Shown: in pieces, positions 10,976-19,632 of the stretch
Position numbering within the stretch: the stretch's first letter is position 1
Layout of the letters: every line of letters begins with the position of its first letter
NCBI GenBank assembly: GCA_964460315.1
Contig: CAYWPQ010000002.1
Span: forward strand, 1-64,000
DNA length: 64,000 nucleotides
Origin: Lacustribacter sp964460315
GTDB taxonomy: Bacteria; Pseudomonadota; Gammaproteobacteria; Burkholderiales; Burkholderiaceae_A
Direction: 5' to 3'
Notes under the pieces: generated by a model
Told to the model about the DNA's origin: nothing
Database searches by the model: none
Seen by the model: the letters and a program-made list of their open reading frames with translations, nothing else
Made by a program: the position numbers and the translations under genes

Positions 10976-12199
10976 ATGGTTAGCCTTGTCTCCGTGATTG
11001 AGAATGAAATCCGCCTGGCGGGTGGCTGGATTGGATTCGACGCCTTTATGCAACGTGCCTTGTACGAGCCCAATCTGGGTTATTACAGCGGTGGGGGCGA
11101 GCCGTTTGGGAATCGAGATCCCTCCCCGATCAAGGCTGGGCCGGGCCTGCAGGGGCAAGGGGATTTCATCACAGGGCCGATGCTGGGCCCTTGGCTTGCC
11201 CATGGGGTCTGGTCGTTTTTTAAGCGACTTCAAGATGGACATCCACACCCCTGGCAGATACGGGAGTTCGGGGCCGGCCGGGGCGATCTGGCGGCCGAAT
11301 TGATGCGCCTGGCCAGGCATGATCACAAGCCTGTCTCCCTCGAGCTGATCGAGTTGAGCGCAGGGCTCATGGAGAGCCAGCGCAGCCGGACCGAGGGGTT
11401 GATTACTGAGCAGCAGACCATTCGCTGGTCAAGCCAGCTTGCGCCTGGATTTTCTGGCCTGGTGTTTGGCAATGAGGTGCTTGATGCCATGCCCGTCAAG
11501 GTTTTTGAATGGATTGGCGATGACCGGGTGCTTGAGTGGGGTGTCGAGGTTGCCGGCCTTCAGGCAGAAACTCCTTTTCGCTGGGCCAGTCGCCCCGCCG
11601 GGGAGACGCTGCATCGGGTGGTGATACAACGACAAAGGCAGATGGCTGCTGCTGGATTGGACTGGCCACGGGGTTATCGCGGCGAATGGTGTCCGTGGCT
11701 TGCGCCGTGGATTGAATCAATTTACGCCTCCATGGATTGGGGCGCGCTGTTACTGATTGACTATGGGTTTGCTCGACACGAACTCGATCACCCGGGCCGA
11801 TCGAGTGGCAGCCTCTGCGCCCATGTTCAGCATCGACGCCTGGACGCGCCACAGGAATTGATCAATGCCCCGGGAACCCGAGATCTCACCGCCCATGTTG
11901 ACTTTTCAGAGCTTGCTGCCTGTGCTGCTCAAGCAGGTTTTTCAGTGGATGGGTTTGCAACACAGTCTCGGTTTCTAATGAACCTTGGTGTTCTGGACCA
12001 TGCCCAGGCTTTGATGAGTCAGGCCAAGAACATGATGGAACAGACACGTCTTACTCAGTCGCTTCAGATGCTTTTGCTCGAATCCGAAATGGGCGAGGTG
12101 TTTAAGGTGATGCTGCTCACCAAGAACCTCTCGTCTGAAAAAATTGCTGACCTGACCAGCTTTGGTTTTGAATCCGGCGATCGTCGGGCGGCGCTTTAG
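10976..12199 (+). CDS. Class I SAM-dependent methyltransferase, MidA/NDUFAF7 family
   Basis: About 407 residues. It has the features of the DUF185/MidA family: N-terminal RLAGGWIGFDAFMQRALYEP-type segment leading to GYYSGG, the GDFITGPMLGPWLAHG region, the SAM motif EFGAGRGDLAAEL, and NEVLDAMPVKVFEW. The eukaryotic homologue NDUFAF7 methylates an arginine of a complex I subunit; bacterial targets are not known to me. ATG 10976 with AAGG just upstream is preferred over TTG 10958. An NDUFA9-like protein is encoded at 13.4 kb, an association with complex I that is suggestive only. The gene abuts cca tail-to-tail with no spacer. Confidence 0.88.
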   Translation: MVSLVSVIENEIRLAGGWIGFDAFMQRALYEPNLGYYSGGGEPFGNRDPSPIKAGPGLQGQGDFITGPMLGPWLAHGVWSFFKRLQDGHPHPWQIREFGAGRGDLAAELMRLARHDHKPVSLELIELSAGLMESQRSRTEGLITEQQTIRWSSQLAPGFSGLVFGNEVLDAMPVKVFEWIGDDRVLEWGVEVAGLQAETPFRWASRPAGETLHRVVIQRQRQMAAAGLDWPRGYRGEWCPWLAPWIESIYASMDWGALLLIDYGFARHELDHPGRSSGSLCAHVQHRRLDAPQELINAPGTRDLTAHVDFSELAACAAQAGFSVDGFATQSRFLMNLGVLDHAQALMSQAKNMMEQTRLTQSLQMLLLESEMGEVFKVMLLTKNLSSEKIADLTSFGFESGDRRAAL

Positions 12200-13438
12200 T
12201 TACGACAGCCGATTCAACACTTCGGCAAGGATCAGCCCCCTGGCCTTTTGAACCGCTTCGGCAACGGGACGGCCCAGTGATTGCGCCTCTTGCGCCACTT
12301 TGCTCACCTGTTGCTGCGCCTCGGGCGTGGTGAGCGCCTGGCCCAATGCCGCAAGACGTTTGCGCTCTGAGGGCTGCAAGTGGTGACCCAGACCAAGGCA
12401 GGAGAGGAGTTCTTGATATCGCTCTGGTTTTCGCCAGAGGTCCATGCGTGAAAACCAGTCGGTGAGATAAGTGATGGCTTCTTCTTGGGCTGAACGATTC
12501 GAAACTTGAATCGCCAGCCGAAGTTTTGGAAGCTCTTGAACGGCTGTCGCGTAAATGCATGCAAGGTCAAGACAGCCACCGGGGGCTTTGAATGAGGACT
12601 GGCCGTGAAGTAACTCAGCAAGCAAGGCATAACGAGTCGACAGGGGGAGCTGTTCCTGGGCTGCGTTGTCCAGCGATTCAAGCATTTTTTCGGAGGGCGG
12701 CTCGCGACAGCCAGTGACCGAGGCCAGAGCTTGGACATCCATCAGCAGCCGAATCATTTTGCTGGGCTTGGCTTCCATCAACCCTTTGCTGATCTCTTGC
12801 CAGACACGTTCGGGAACGAGGGCCTGGGTTTCTCCTTTGGCCACGATATCTTTGGCAAGAGCAAGTGTCTCCGGTGCCACCGAGAAGTTTGGCCAGCGGG
12901 CAGCGAAGCGTGCGAGACGAAGAAGCCTGACCGGGTCTTCGGAAAAGGCCGGCCCGACATGGCGAAGCACCCGCTGTCGAAGATCACGAACACCCTGATG
13001 AGGGTCAATCAATGCGCCATGGCGATCAACAGCCATTGAATTGATGGTGAGGTCTCGGCGAGAGAGATCGTCTTCGAGACTGACGGAGGGGTCTGCCAAA
13101 AATACAAAACCTTTGTAACCCTGGCCTGACTTTCGCTCGGTCCGGGCCAAGGCATATTCCTCGTGAGTCTTTGGGTGAAGAAAAACCGGAAAGTCCTGAC
13201 CAACCGGCCGGAATCCGGCTGCCAACATCTGGTCGACCGTCGCACCCACCACGACGAAGTCACGATCTTGACTGGGTTCTTCGAGTAAGACGTCTCGGAC
13301 GGCGCCGCCAACACAAAAGATCTGGATAGAGGATGGCAGCTTTTGTGCAACAGGATCATCCTGGGGCACCAACCCTGCAAGAGAAGAGTGGTTGTGGCTG
13401 CCCAAGGATGCGTTGATGCTGCGGTCAGGTTTTGGCAC
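12200..13438 (-). CDS. cca: CCA-adding tRNA nucleotidyltransferase
   Basis: A class II nucleotidyltransferase that builds or repairs the 3' CCA of tRNA. Visible motifs are VGGAVRDVLL, DRDFVVVG (catalytic DxD), RRDLTINSMAVD, and the head-neck segment GPAFSEDPVRLLRLARFAARW. No ATG lies near the first motif; the likely start is GTG 13438, which overlaps the end of the upstream epimerase by 14 nt (412 residues), with TTG codons further in as alternatives. The C-terminal part does not show the His-Asp phosphohydrolase motif found in E. coli CCA, so only polymerase activity is predicted. Confidence 0.9.
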   Translation of the reverse strand: MPKPDRSINASLGSHNHSSLAGLVPQDDPVAQKLPSSIQIFCVGGAVRDVLLEEPSQDRDFVVVGATVDQMLAAGFRPVGQDFPVFLHPKTHEEYALARTERKSGQGYKGFVFLADPSVSLEDDLSRRDLTINSMAVDRHGALIDPHQGVRDLRQRVLRHVGPAFSEDPVRLLRLARFAARWPNFSVAPETLALAKDIVAKGETQALVPERVWQEISKGLMEAKPSKMIRLLMDVQALASVTGCREPPSEKMLESLDNAAQEQLPLSTRYALLAELLHGQSSFKAPGGCLDLACIYATAVQELPKLRLAIQVSNRSAQEEAITYLTDWFSRMDLWRKPERYQELLSCLGLGHHLQPSERKRLAALGQALTTPEAQQQVSKVAQEAQSLGRPVAEAVQKARGLILAEVLNRLS

Positions 13439-14387
13439 GCCGCTTGGAGAGTCGTTCACGTGGCGACTCGCCACCAAGATAGGTTGGCACCACCGAGTGA
13501 ATCGAGGCCGGCTGGGTAATGCCGAGATCAGCAGACATTGGCCCTGTGCCCACATTCGGTACGCTGGCGGAGGCCAGGTTGTCACGGGACATCAAAGGCT
13601 TGCCTGGGAGATTTTCCATGATCCATGCCTGAACCCAGGCGGCGCCGTCGGGAAGAGGAATGATGGGACGAGGGCAGCCTGCATAGACACCGGCCCAGTG
13701 CACCAGTTCATACAGAGTAAGCACATCCGGCCCAACGCATTCGTAGTTCTTTCCAATCGTGGCCCGGTTCGAGAGGCAGTTGGCAATGGCGTGCGCGAGA
13801 TCTCTCACCTCAATGGGCTGGAATCGGGCGTGTGGCGTGGCCAAAGGAATGACCGGAGCGAAGCGTTGGAGCCTTGCAAAAAGGTTCATGAACTGATCTT
13901 CGGCACCAAACACCACCGAGGGACGCAAGATGGTGAGATCGATACCCTGATTGCTTTTCACCGCCGATTCCCCTGCGGCCTTGGAGCGCAGGTACATCGA
14001 CGGCGCATGATCGGCAGCCCCCAATGCGCTGATATGCACAAGCCTGCGGATGCGACGACGGTTCATGCAGCGGGCAATTCGGGCAGGCAGCTTGACGTGG
14101 GAGCGATCAAAGTCGGGCCCCCAGGGCTTGCCACTCTTGCTGTGCAAGACCCCCACCAGGTTCACCACAGCATTCGCATTTTCCAGGGCGTTGTAGAGCT
14201 CAGCTTCGTCGTGAGGGTTGGCTTCAACGATTTCAATTCGGGGCAGGGTCCACAGGGCTTTGGCGTTCTCGCGCTTGCGGGTGATGATGCGTACCGATTG
14301 CCCCGCAGAGATCAGCACTGCGGCAAGCGCACGGCCGATAAATCCGGACCCACCAAGAATGACAACATCAGCATGAAGCAATGACAT
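13425..14387 (-). CDS. NDUFA9-like NAD(P)-binding epimerase-family protein
   Basis: A 320-residue atypical SDR. The Rossmann loop GGSGFIG is at about residues 11-17, and VVNLVGVLHSKSG plus LVHISALGAADHAPSMYLRSKAAGE follow. That last segment has YLRSK where classical epimerases have YxxxK. This pattern is the complex I NDUFA9 subfamily, in which NADPH binding stabilises rather than catalyses. In bacteria the role is uncertain. ATG 14387 has GGAG 9 nt upstream; a TTG two codons earlier is possible. It lies between slt and cca in the order slt-epimerase-cca. Confidence 0.85.
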   Translation of the reverse strand: MSLLHADVVILGGSGFIGRALAAVLISAGQSVRIITRKRENAKALWTLPRIEIVEANPHDEAELYNALENANAVVNLVGVLHSKSGKPWGPDFDRSHVKLPARIARCMNRRRIRRLVHISALGAADHAPSMYLRSKAAGESAVKSNQGIDLTILRPSVVFGAEDQFMNLFARLQRFAPVIPLATPHARFQPIEVRDLAHAIANCLSNRATIGKNYECVGPDVLTLYELVHWAGVYAGCPRPIIPLPDGAAWVQAWIMENLPGKPLMSRDNLASASVPNVGTGPMSADLGITQPASIHSVVPTYLGGESPRERLSKRRAKT

Positions 14388-14407
14388 GAACAAATTCTCC
14401 GACTGGT

Positions 14408-16396
14408 TTATGAGGCCTCGTTGGGCAGGACCTCGCCAAGAAGTGTTCTTAGAGAGGGCGCTCGACCTTCATGATGAACCGCATGATAAAGGACCGCGTT
14501 GGTCAGGACACGTTTGACATAGTCGCGCGTCTCTGAAAAAGGAATGGATTCTGCAAAGGCTGCGCCCTCGATCCGCTGAGGCAGCGCAGCTCGCCAGGTG
14601 ACCGCTCTTGAAGGCCCCGCATTGTAGGCCGCTGAGGCCAACAGTGCCGAACCACCAAAGCGCTCATGGAGCTGTCGCATGTAGGTGGTTCCCAGTCGCA
14701 GATTGGTCTTGATGTCATTGAGCTGCAGCTTCGAGGTGTTCTTCATACCAACCTGCCTGGCCAGCATTTTTCCCGTGGCGGGCATGATCTGCATCAGACC
14801 TGTGGCACCTACTGATGAGCGAATGTCGGGAATGAAGCGTGACTCCTGACGAATCAGCCCCAGAACCCACCAGGGATCAATCGCCTGTTGTTGAGCTTCT
14901 GGCACCACGAGATCCTTGAATGGCGTTGGAAAACGCAGACGAAAGTCGTGTTCCTTTTGGGTGCGGTCGGCCGCAGCAATGGTGCGGTCAATGAATCCCA
15001 GGTTCTGGGCATGGAGTGCTGCCTGCAGAAGCTCGGCGTCATTGCGGCCGCGCATGGCGGCTGACCATTCTTGAATAGCCTCGGGCCGAAGGCCAGCGCG
15101 AAGCAGGGCATAGCTGCGCTGAATACCAGGGTCCTGATCGAGCCTGGCCATTTCATCGTTGCTTAGAGGGCGCGCGGGGCGGCTTGCGATTCGAACCGAA
15201 CCGTCAAGCATTTCACGCGCCAAAAGACCGTAAAAACTCGTCTCGTCACTGATCTGCAAGAGGATTTTTCGGGCCGCAGCTGGGTTCTGAGTCTCGCGCA
15301 GTGCAACAGCTCGCCAGTATTGCCAGGTGATGTCGTTTTGTTCGGCGGCCGGAAGGAAGTCAAGAACCTGAAGTAGCCTTGACCAGTCGGATCGCCGAAT
15401 GGATTCTCGGGCCACGGTCATTTGAACCGCTGCCGGCTGATACGCCAGGCTTGACCAGCCTTCGAGCATCATGGGCCACGATTCCGCATGGGTGCGCGTC
15501 CAGAGAGCCGCACCCACGGCGAGCTGCGCATAACGAAGTTGCTCGGGGGTAAGGGATTTCTGGTTTTGTTGAAGTTTCTGAAGTGAGTTCAGGCCATTGA
15601 GTCGAGTGGCTCGAAGAATCTGTCCGAGAAGTTGTTCTGAGTTCAATGGGTCACGACCGCGAAGACCTGTGTCATGCCACTGAGGCTGACTGCGCATGAG
15701 TTCGACCAGCTTGGCATGACCGGATTCATTGCCGCTTTGGGCGGCCCAGCGAGCCCGCTGTCGAACGTAGCTGATTTCCGTTTTCCCCTCGTGGGCTAGG
15801 CGTTCGACCAGTCTCAAGCAGATGTTGCTGCTTTCTTGACCCACGGCAATTTGCCCGACATCGACATGGTCTTTGAGGAGGTTTGTAGCCGTGGCAGAGG
15901 GCTTGAGACCAAACTTGACTCGGGCGCATGCCAGCCCAGGGCTATGGACGCTGAGAGGGATTTCGTTCACGAGCCTTTCCGTGTCGTCCCAAAGATCACG
16001 ACTGACGAAGGATGAGAGAAGATCCCGTTGAATGTTTTCGGCCAGAAAATGGCTAGGGTGGCGTTCCATAAACGAGCGCACATGGGCGCGCATGGCGCTT
16101 GCTTCAAGGCCAGGCATGCCGAGCATGAGTTTGGTGTGCCAGTAGTCTGGCCAGACGGCAAGCGATTGACCTCGCATCTTGACTCGGATGCGTTCGAGCT
16201 CTGGGAGGCGACCCTTCTGGAAGGCCTCTTTCGCTGAAGATACGAGCGATTCTTGTGTCGAGCGCGGTGGTGTTTTGGTGGGCTTCGCTTCAAGAGGCCA
16301 CGCGACGACCATGAAACCCACGAGCCATCCTGTGGTCAAAATCACGGACAACAGAGGGCTTCCCCTAGAGGATGGACGGTGTTGAATCGGTTTCAC
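14408..16396 (-). CDS. slt: Soluble lytic murein transglycosylase
   Basis: A periplasmic enzyme of about 662 residues cleaving peptidoglycan to 1,6-anhydromuropeptides. The start is taken as GTG 16396, giving a basic then hydrophobic signal peptide (LLSVILTTGWLVGFMVVAWPLEA); the frame stays open upstream but would cross the divergent fau gene. A long alpha-helical superhelix region is followed by the C-terminal SLT domain with catalytic Glu in LIRQESRF, then GATGLMQIMP, AAYNAGPSRA and FSETRDYVKRVLTN. Its products would feed the AmpG-like permease. The start lies only 21 nt from that of fau. Confidence 0.93.
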   Translation of the reverse strand: MKPIQHRPSSRGSPLLSVILTTGWLVGFMVVAWPLEAKPTKTPPRSTQESLVSSAKEAFQKGRLPELERIRVKMRGQSLAVWPDYWHTKLMLGMPGLEASAMRAHVRSFMERHPSHFLAENIQRDLLSSFVSRDLWDDTERLVNEIPLSVHSPGLACARVKFGLKPSATATNLLKDHVDVGQIAVGQESSNICLRLVERLAHEGKTEISYVRQRARWAAQSGNESGHAKLVELMRSQPQWHDTGLRGRDPLNSEQLLGQILRATRLNGLNSLQKLQQNQKSLTPEQLRYAQLAVGAALWTRTHAESWPMMLEGWSSLAYQPAAVQMTVARESIRRSDWSRLLQVLDFLPAAEQNDITWQYWRAVALRETQNPAAARKILLQISDETSFYGLLAREMLDGSVRIASRPARPLSNDEMARLDQDPGIQRSYALLRAGLRPEAIQEWSAAMRGRNDAELLQAALHAQNLGFIDRTIAAADRTQKEHDFRLRFPTPFKDLVVPEAQQQAIDPWWVLGLIRQESRFIPDIRSSVGATGLMQIMPATGKMLARQVGMKNTSKLQLNDIKTNLRLGTTYMRQLHERFGGSALLASAAYNAGPSRAVTWRAALPQRIEGAAFAESIPFSETRDYVKRVLTNAVLYHAVHHEGRAPSLRTLLGEVLPNEAS

Positions 16397-16401
16397 AGAG
16401 A

Positions 16402-16411
16402 GTAAATTTAC
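16402..16411. promoter_or_regulatory. Palindrome GTAAATTTAC in the slt/fau divergent start region
   Basis: A perfect 10-bp AT-rich palindrome lies in the 21 nt separating the two divergent start codons (16396 and 16418). Either strand offers a TAAATT -10-like hexamer ending a few bases before the start codon, which would give near-leaderless transcripts on both sides. No convincing -35 pairs with it. It may be a shared -10 region, an operator, or chance. Confidence 0.3.
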
Positions 16412-16417
16412 CTTTAA

Positions 16418-17014
16418 ATGAATCAGAACTCGATCATGGCCAAAGATTCCCTCCGCCGCCATCTTTTGCATGCACGCGAAACGATGTCTGCAGAGGCAAG
16501 ACGCCATGCAGAAAAGAAAATCGCCGACATCCTGTCCGCCGAGTCGGTGCTTCAAGGATGGTCTCATGTTGCCGTGTTTCTGCCCTGGCGGGGTGAGGCT
16601 GACCTGATGGCAACCTGGCGAGCCTGGCATGCAAGAGGAATTCAGCTGGCACTGCCGGTGGTGGTTGCTCGTGATCAGCCGCTGGTGATGAGGCGCTGGC
16701 AGCCGGGCTCAGCACTCATTCAAGACGCCATGGGACTGGCCGTTCCAGGAGGCACTTCGGAAGCTTTGGGTGCGATGGATTGCGACACCTGGATCATTCC
16801 CTGTGTGGGGATTGATTCCCAAGGCGCCCGACTTGGCGCGGGCAAGGGGTTTTATGACCGAACTGTTGCGGAGCTGCCCCCGCCTCGCCCCCGAATGATT
16901 GGGGTCTGTTTCTCGGGCGGACTCTCCACATCGCGTTTCGGTGAAGCCCACGATCTGAGGCTTGACGCCTGCGTGACCGAGGCCGGCTTTCATTCGTTTC
17001 AGGCGGTAGCCTAG
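16418..17014 (+). CDS. fau: 5-formyltetrahydrofolate cyclo-ligase
   Basis: A 198-residue cytoplasmic enzyme that salvages 5-formyl-THF to 5,10-methenyl-THF using ATP. The N-terminal DSLRRHLLHARETMSAEARR helix, the VAVFLPWRGEADL strand-loop and the substrate/ATP loop GAGKGFYDRTV are all diagnostic. A second ATG at 16436 (MAKDSLRR) is a plausible alternative start. It converges with metF, separated by 5 nt, putting three folate/one-carbon genes side by side. Confidence 0.92.
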   Translation: MNQNSIMAKDSLRRHLLHARETMSAEARRHAEKKIADILSAESVLQGWSHVAVFLPWRGEADLMATWRAWHARGIQLALPVVVARDQPLVMRRWQPGSALIQDAMGLAVPGGTSEALGAMDCDTWIIPCVGIDSQGARLGAGKGFYDRTVAELPPPRPRMIGVCFSGGLSTSRFGEAHDLRLDACVTEAGFHSFQAVA

Positions 17015-17019
17015 ACGCG

Positions 17020-17859
17020 TCAGGCCAAAAGGTCTAAATTTTCAATGATGGCCAGTGTGGGCTCGGCCCGATTCATGGTGTAGAAGTGAAGACCGGGAAC
17101 ACCCGCCGTGATGAGCTGATCGCAGAGGTCGGTCACCACCTCTTCTCCGAATTTCTGGATGGACTCGCTGTCGTCGCCAAATCCCGCAAGCCGCTGACGG
17201 ATCCAACGCGGAATTTCTGCGCCACAGGCGTCAGAGAACCTCGCCAGCTGGGTGTAGTTCGTGATGGGCATGATGCCCGGAATGATCGGCAGTTCCACGC
17301 CATGGGTATACAGGTCATCAACAAACCGGAAATAGGCGTCGGAATTGAAGAAATATTGGGTGATGGCGCCATCAGCACCGGCCCGCGCCTTTTCAATAAA
17401 AAACCTGAGGTCGTCTTGAGCGCTTTTGGCCTGGGGATGAATCTCTGGGTAGGCCGCCACCTCAATGGAGAAATGCTCGCCATGTCGGGCGCGAATGAAG
17501 CGAACCAGATCGCTGGCGTGCTGGAACTCGCCGCCTTGTCCATAGCCCGAGGGAAGGTCGCCACGCAGCGCCACCAGCCGACGAATGCCCATGGTTTGAT
17601 AGAGCGACAAGAGTTCGTCCATTTGATCGGCCGTTGCCCCAATGCATGAAATGTGGGGCGCGACTTCACCGAATATGGGAAGCATCTGGCGCACCGTGTC
17701 GAGCGAGCCCTCCCGGGTTGAACCTCCCGCGCCATAGGTGACCGAGACATAATCCGGCGCAATGGCCTTCAATGCCTGTGCCGCCACCCCGAGCCTGGCA
17801 CTGGCTTCGGGGGTTTTGGGCGGGAAGAACTCCAGACTAAGCGGGGTGGATCTTGACAT
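17020..17859 (-). CDS. metF: 5,10-methylenetetrahydrofolate reductase
   Basis: A 279-residue FAD-dependent TIM-barrel enzyme reducing methylene-THF to 5-methyl-THF for methionine synthesis. Motifs in order: LSLEFFPPKTPE (strand 1, catalytic Glu), YVSVTYGAGGSTREGSL, HISCIGAT, RRLVALRGDLPSGYG, ITQYFFNSDAYFRF and IPGIMPITNYTQLARF. The ATG shares its A with the stop of ahcY (TGATG), so translation is coupled and metF is under the same SAH-riboswitch transcript. Confidence 0.96.
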   Translation of the reverse strand: MSRSTPLSLEFFPPKTPEASARLGVAAQALKAIAPDYVSVTYGAGGSTREGSLDTVRQMLPIFGEVAPHISCIGATADQMDELLSLYQTMGIRRLVALRGDLPSGYGQGGEFQHASDLVRFIRARHGEHFSIEVAAYPEIHPQAKSAQDDLRFFIEKARAGADGAITQYFFNSDAYFRFVDDLYTHGVELPIIPGIMPITNYTQLARFSDACGAEIPRWIRQRLAGFGDDSESIQKFGEEVVTDLCDQLITAGVPGLHFYTMNRAEPTLAIIENLDLLA

Positions 17860-19289
17860 CAGTAGCGGTAGGCGTCCGGTTTGTAGGGGCCTTCCACGGG
17901 AACGCCAATGTAGCGGGCCTGAGACTCGGTGAGCTCGGTGAGCTGGGCGCCAAGTTTCTTCAGCTGCAGCCGGGCCACTTTCTCGTCAAGATGCTTGGGC
18001 AGAACGTAGACCTTGCCGCTTTCGTAGAAATCTTTGTGCGAGAAGAGTTCAATCTGCGCGATCACCTGGTTGGCGAACGACGAGCTCATGACATAGCTGG
18101 GGTGACCGGTGCCGCAGCCCAGGTTCACCAGACGGCCTTGGGCAAGAAGAATGATCCGTTTGCCGTCAGGGAAAATGACATGGTCCACCTGGGGTTTGAT
18201 TTCTTCCCACTTACATTTGGACAGTGATGCCACGTCAATCTCATTGTCGAAGTGACCAATGTTGCACACGATGGCCTGGTCTTTCATCTTGGCCATATGG
18301 TCAAAGGTGATCACATCTTTGTTGCCGGTGGCTGTCACAAAGATATCGGCCTTGTCGGCGGCGTAATCCATGGTCACCACGCGATAGCCTTCCATGGCGG
18401 CCTGCAGGGCGCAGATTGGGTCCGCTTCGGTGACCCAGACCTGGGCCGACAACGCACGAAGTGCCTGTGCAGAGCCCTTGCCGACGTCGCCGTAGCCCGC
18501 GACCACAGCAACTTTGCCAGCGATCATCACATCGGTGGCACGCTTGATGGCGTCCACCAGAGATTCGCGGCAGCCATAGAGATTGTCGAACTTGCTCTTT
18601 GTGACCGAGTCGTTAACGTTGATCGCGCGAAATGCCAGCGTGCCTTTGGCGGACATTTCTTTTAAGCGATGGACACCCGTGGTGGTTTCTTCGGTAACGC
18701 CAATCACTGCTTTCAGATTGCGCTCATAAAACCCCGGGTCTTTGGCAAGCTGCTTTTTGATGGAATTAAACAGGCAGGTCTCTTCCTCGCTTTTCGGTGA
18801 AGAGAGAAGTGAGGGATCTTTGGCGGCGTCGGTTCCGAGATGCAGCAAGAGGGTGGCATCGCCACCGTCATCAAGAATCATGTTGGAGGGCTGTCCGTTA
18901 GGCCAGTCGAAAATACGATGGGTGTAGTCCCAGTACTCGTCCAGTGTTTCACCCTTGTAGGCGAAGACCGCAATGCCCGAGGCCGCGATGGCTGCTGCGG
19001 CATGGTCTTGGGTTGAAAAAATGTTGCACGAAGCCCAGCGCACTTCAGCGCCAAGATCAACGAGTGTCTCGATCAGCACTGCAGTCTGGATGGTCATGTG
19101 AAGCGAACCGGTGATGCGTGCGCCAGCCAGAGGCTTTCTCGAGGCGTACTCTTCCCGAATGGCCATGAGGCCGGGCATCTCGGTTTCGGCAATGCGGATT
19201 TCTTTGCGACCCCAGTCGGCCAGAGACAGATCGGCAACTTTGAAGTCGGGCTGACCGTTGGCGGTCACGGGTTTTAATACAGCGCTCAT
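17859..19289 (-). CDS. ahcY: S-adenosylhomocysteine hydrolase
   Basis: A 476-residue NAD-dependent enzyme that splits SAH into adenosine and homocysteine, relieving product inhibition of methyltransferases. The Rossmann motif VAGYGDVGKGSAQALRALSAQVWVTEADPI, the N-terminal GSLHMTIQTAVLIETL and the conserved C-terminal KPDAYRY are seen. Start ATG 19289 has AAAGGAG 8 nt upstream. The gene is preceded by an SAH riboswitch and followed without a gap by metF. Confidence 0.97.
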   Translation of the reverse strand: MSAVLKPVTANGQPDFKVADLSLADWGRKEIRIAETEMPGLMAIREEYASRKPLAGARITGSLHMTIQTAVLIETLVDLGAEVRWASCNIFSTQDHAAAAIAASGIAVFAYKGETLDEYWDYTHRIFDWPNGQPSNMILDDGGDATLLLHLGTDAAKDPSLLSSPKSEEETCLFNSIKKQLAKDPGFYERNLKAVIGVTEETTTGVHRLKEMSAKGTLAFRAINVNDSVTKSKFDNLYGCRESLVDAIKRATDVMIAGKVAVVAGYGDVGKGSAQALRALSAQVWVTEADPICALQAAMEGYRVVTMDYAADKADIFVTATGNKDVITFDHMAKMKDQAIVCNIGHFDNEIDVASLSKCKWEEIKPQVDHVIFPDGKRIILLAQGRLVNLGCGTGHPSYVMSSSFANQVIAQIELFSHKDFYESGKVYVLPKHLDEKVARLQLKKLGAQLTELTESQARYIGVPVEGPYKPDAYRY

Positions 19290-19319
19290 CTCGCGCTCCT
19301 TTCAGTGGTGTTGAAGGGT

Positions 19320-19400
19320 TCGCGAGCGCCGTTGAATCTTTTGGGATTCGCTCAAGCCTGGGAAGGCGGCTTGGCCTTCTCGCAACGCTCCTTGAGCAGA
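19320..19400 (-). promoter_or_regulatory. SAH riboswitch
   Basis: Read on the minus strand, GCTCAAG (19397-19391) pairs with CTTGAGC (19356-19350) as P1, enclosing AAGGAGCGTTGCGAG and a small GAAGGC/GCCTTC hairpin, then CCAGG; GAGCGTTG pairs with the later CAACGGCGCTC segment (down to 19324) as the pseudoknot-like P2. These conserved blocks and the position directly before ahcY match the SAH-responsive riboswitch of beta/gammaproteobacteria. The P2 3' strand GCGCTC (19329-19324) is also complementary to GAGCGC over the ahcY ribosome site (19298-19293), a simple switch: SAH binding would free the RBS. Confidence 0.92.
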
Positions 19401-19406
19401 AGGCGC

Positions 19407-19435
19407 AGTCTAACGGAAAGCGTTCGCGATGGCTA
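19407..19435 (-). promoter_or_regulatory. Putative sigma-70 promoter of the ahcY-metF transcript
   Basis: On the minus strand TAGCCA (19435-19430) and TAGACT (19412-19407) are separated by exactly 17 nt, each matching four of six positions or better of the consensus. Transcription would start near 19400, right at the first base pairs of the riboswitch, which is where SAH riboswitch transcripts are expected to begin. Confidence 0.5.
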
Positions 19436-19463
19436 GTTTTTCACGAAGGTGATCGGCCTGCCT

Positions 19464-19532
19464 TCGGGGATTCCTCTCTTCGCGGTCGCCCGATGAACCA
19501 TCGGCTCCAACGCTCATCGAGTGAATCCCCGA
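19464..19532 (-). repeat. Inverted repeat/hairpin next to the assembly gap
   Basis: A perfect 10-bp inverted repeat, TCGGGGATTC at 19464-19473 and GAATCCCCGA at 19523-19532, encloses a second perfect hairpin CCGATG/CATCGG (19490-19504, loop AAC). It lies between metK and the ahcY promoter and ends exactly at the first N. There is no run of T after it, so it is not a standard terminator; it could be the base of a small structured RNA or processing site. I cannot assign it to a family. Confidence 0.45.
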
Positions 19533-19632
19533 NNNNNNNNNNNNNNNNNNNNNNNNNNNNNNNNNNNNNNNNNNNNNNNNNNNNNNNNNNNNNNNNNNNN
19601 NNNNNNNNNNNNNNNNNNNNNNNNNNNNNNNN
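19533..19632. other. Assembly gap, 100 N
   Basis: Exactly 100 undetermined bases, the usual placeholder for a scaffold join of unknown length. Both flanks carry CCCCGA (19527-19532 and 19633-19638), so the two contigs may simply overlap by these bases. The gap lies 33 nt beyond the metK stop, so no coding sequence is interrupted that can be seen. Confidence 0.99.

Noticed and set aside
13392..14384. 330-codon plus-strand frame opposite the NDUFA9-like gene
   Set aside because: The minus-strand frame has the Rossmann and family motifs; the plus-strand frame has none.
19464..19532. Possible 6S RNA near the gap (GAGCCGAT..TTCAT resembles a short part of E. coli 6S)
   Set aside because: Only about a dozen bases agree, the long 6S central bubble and closing stems are not present, and the resemblance may be chance.
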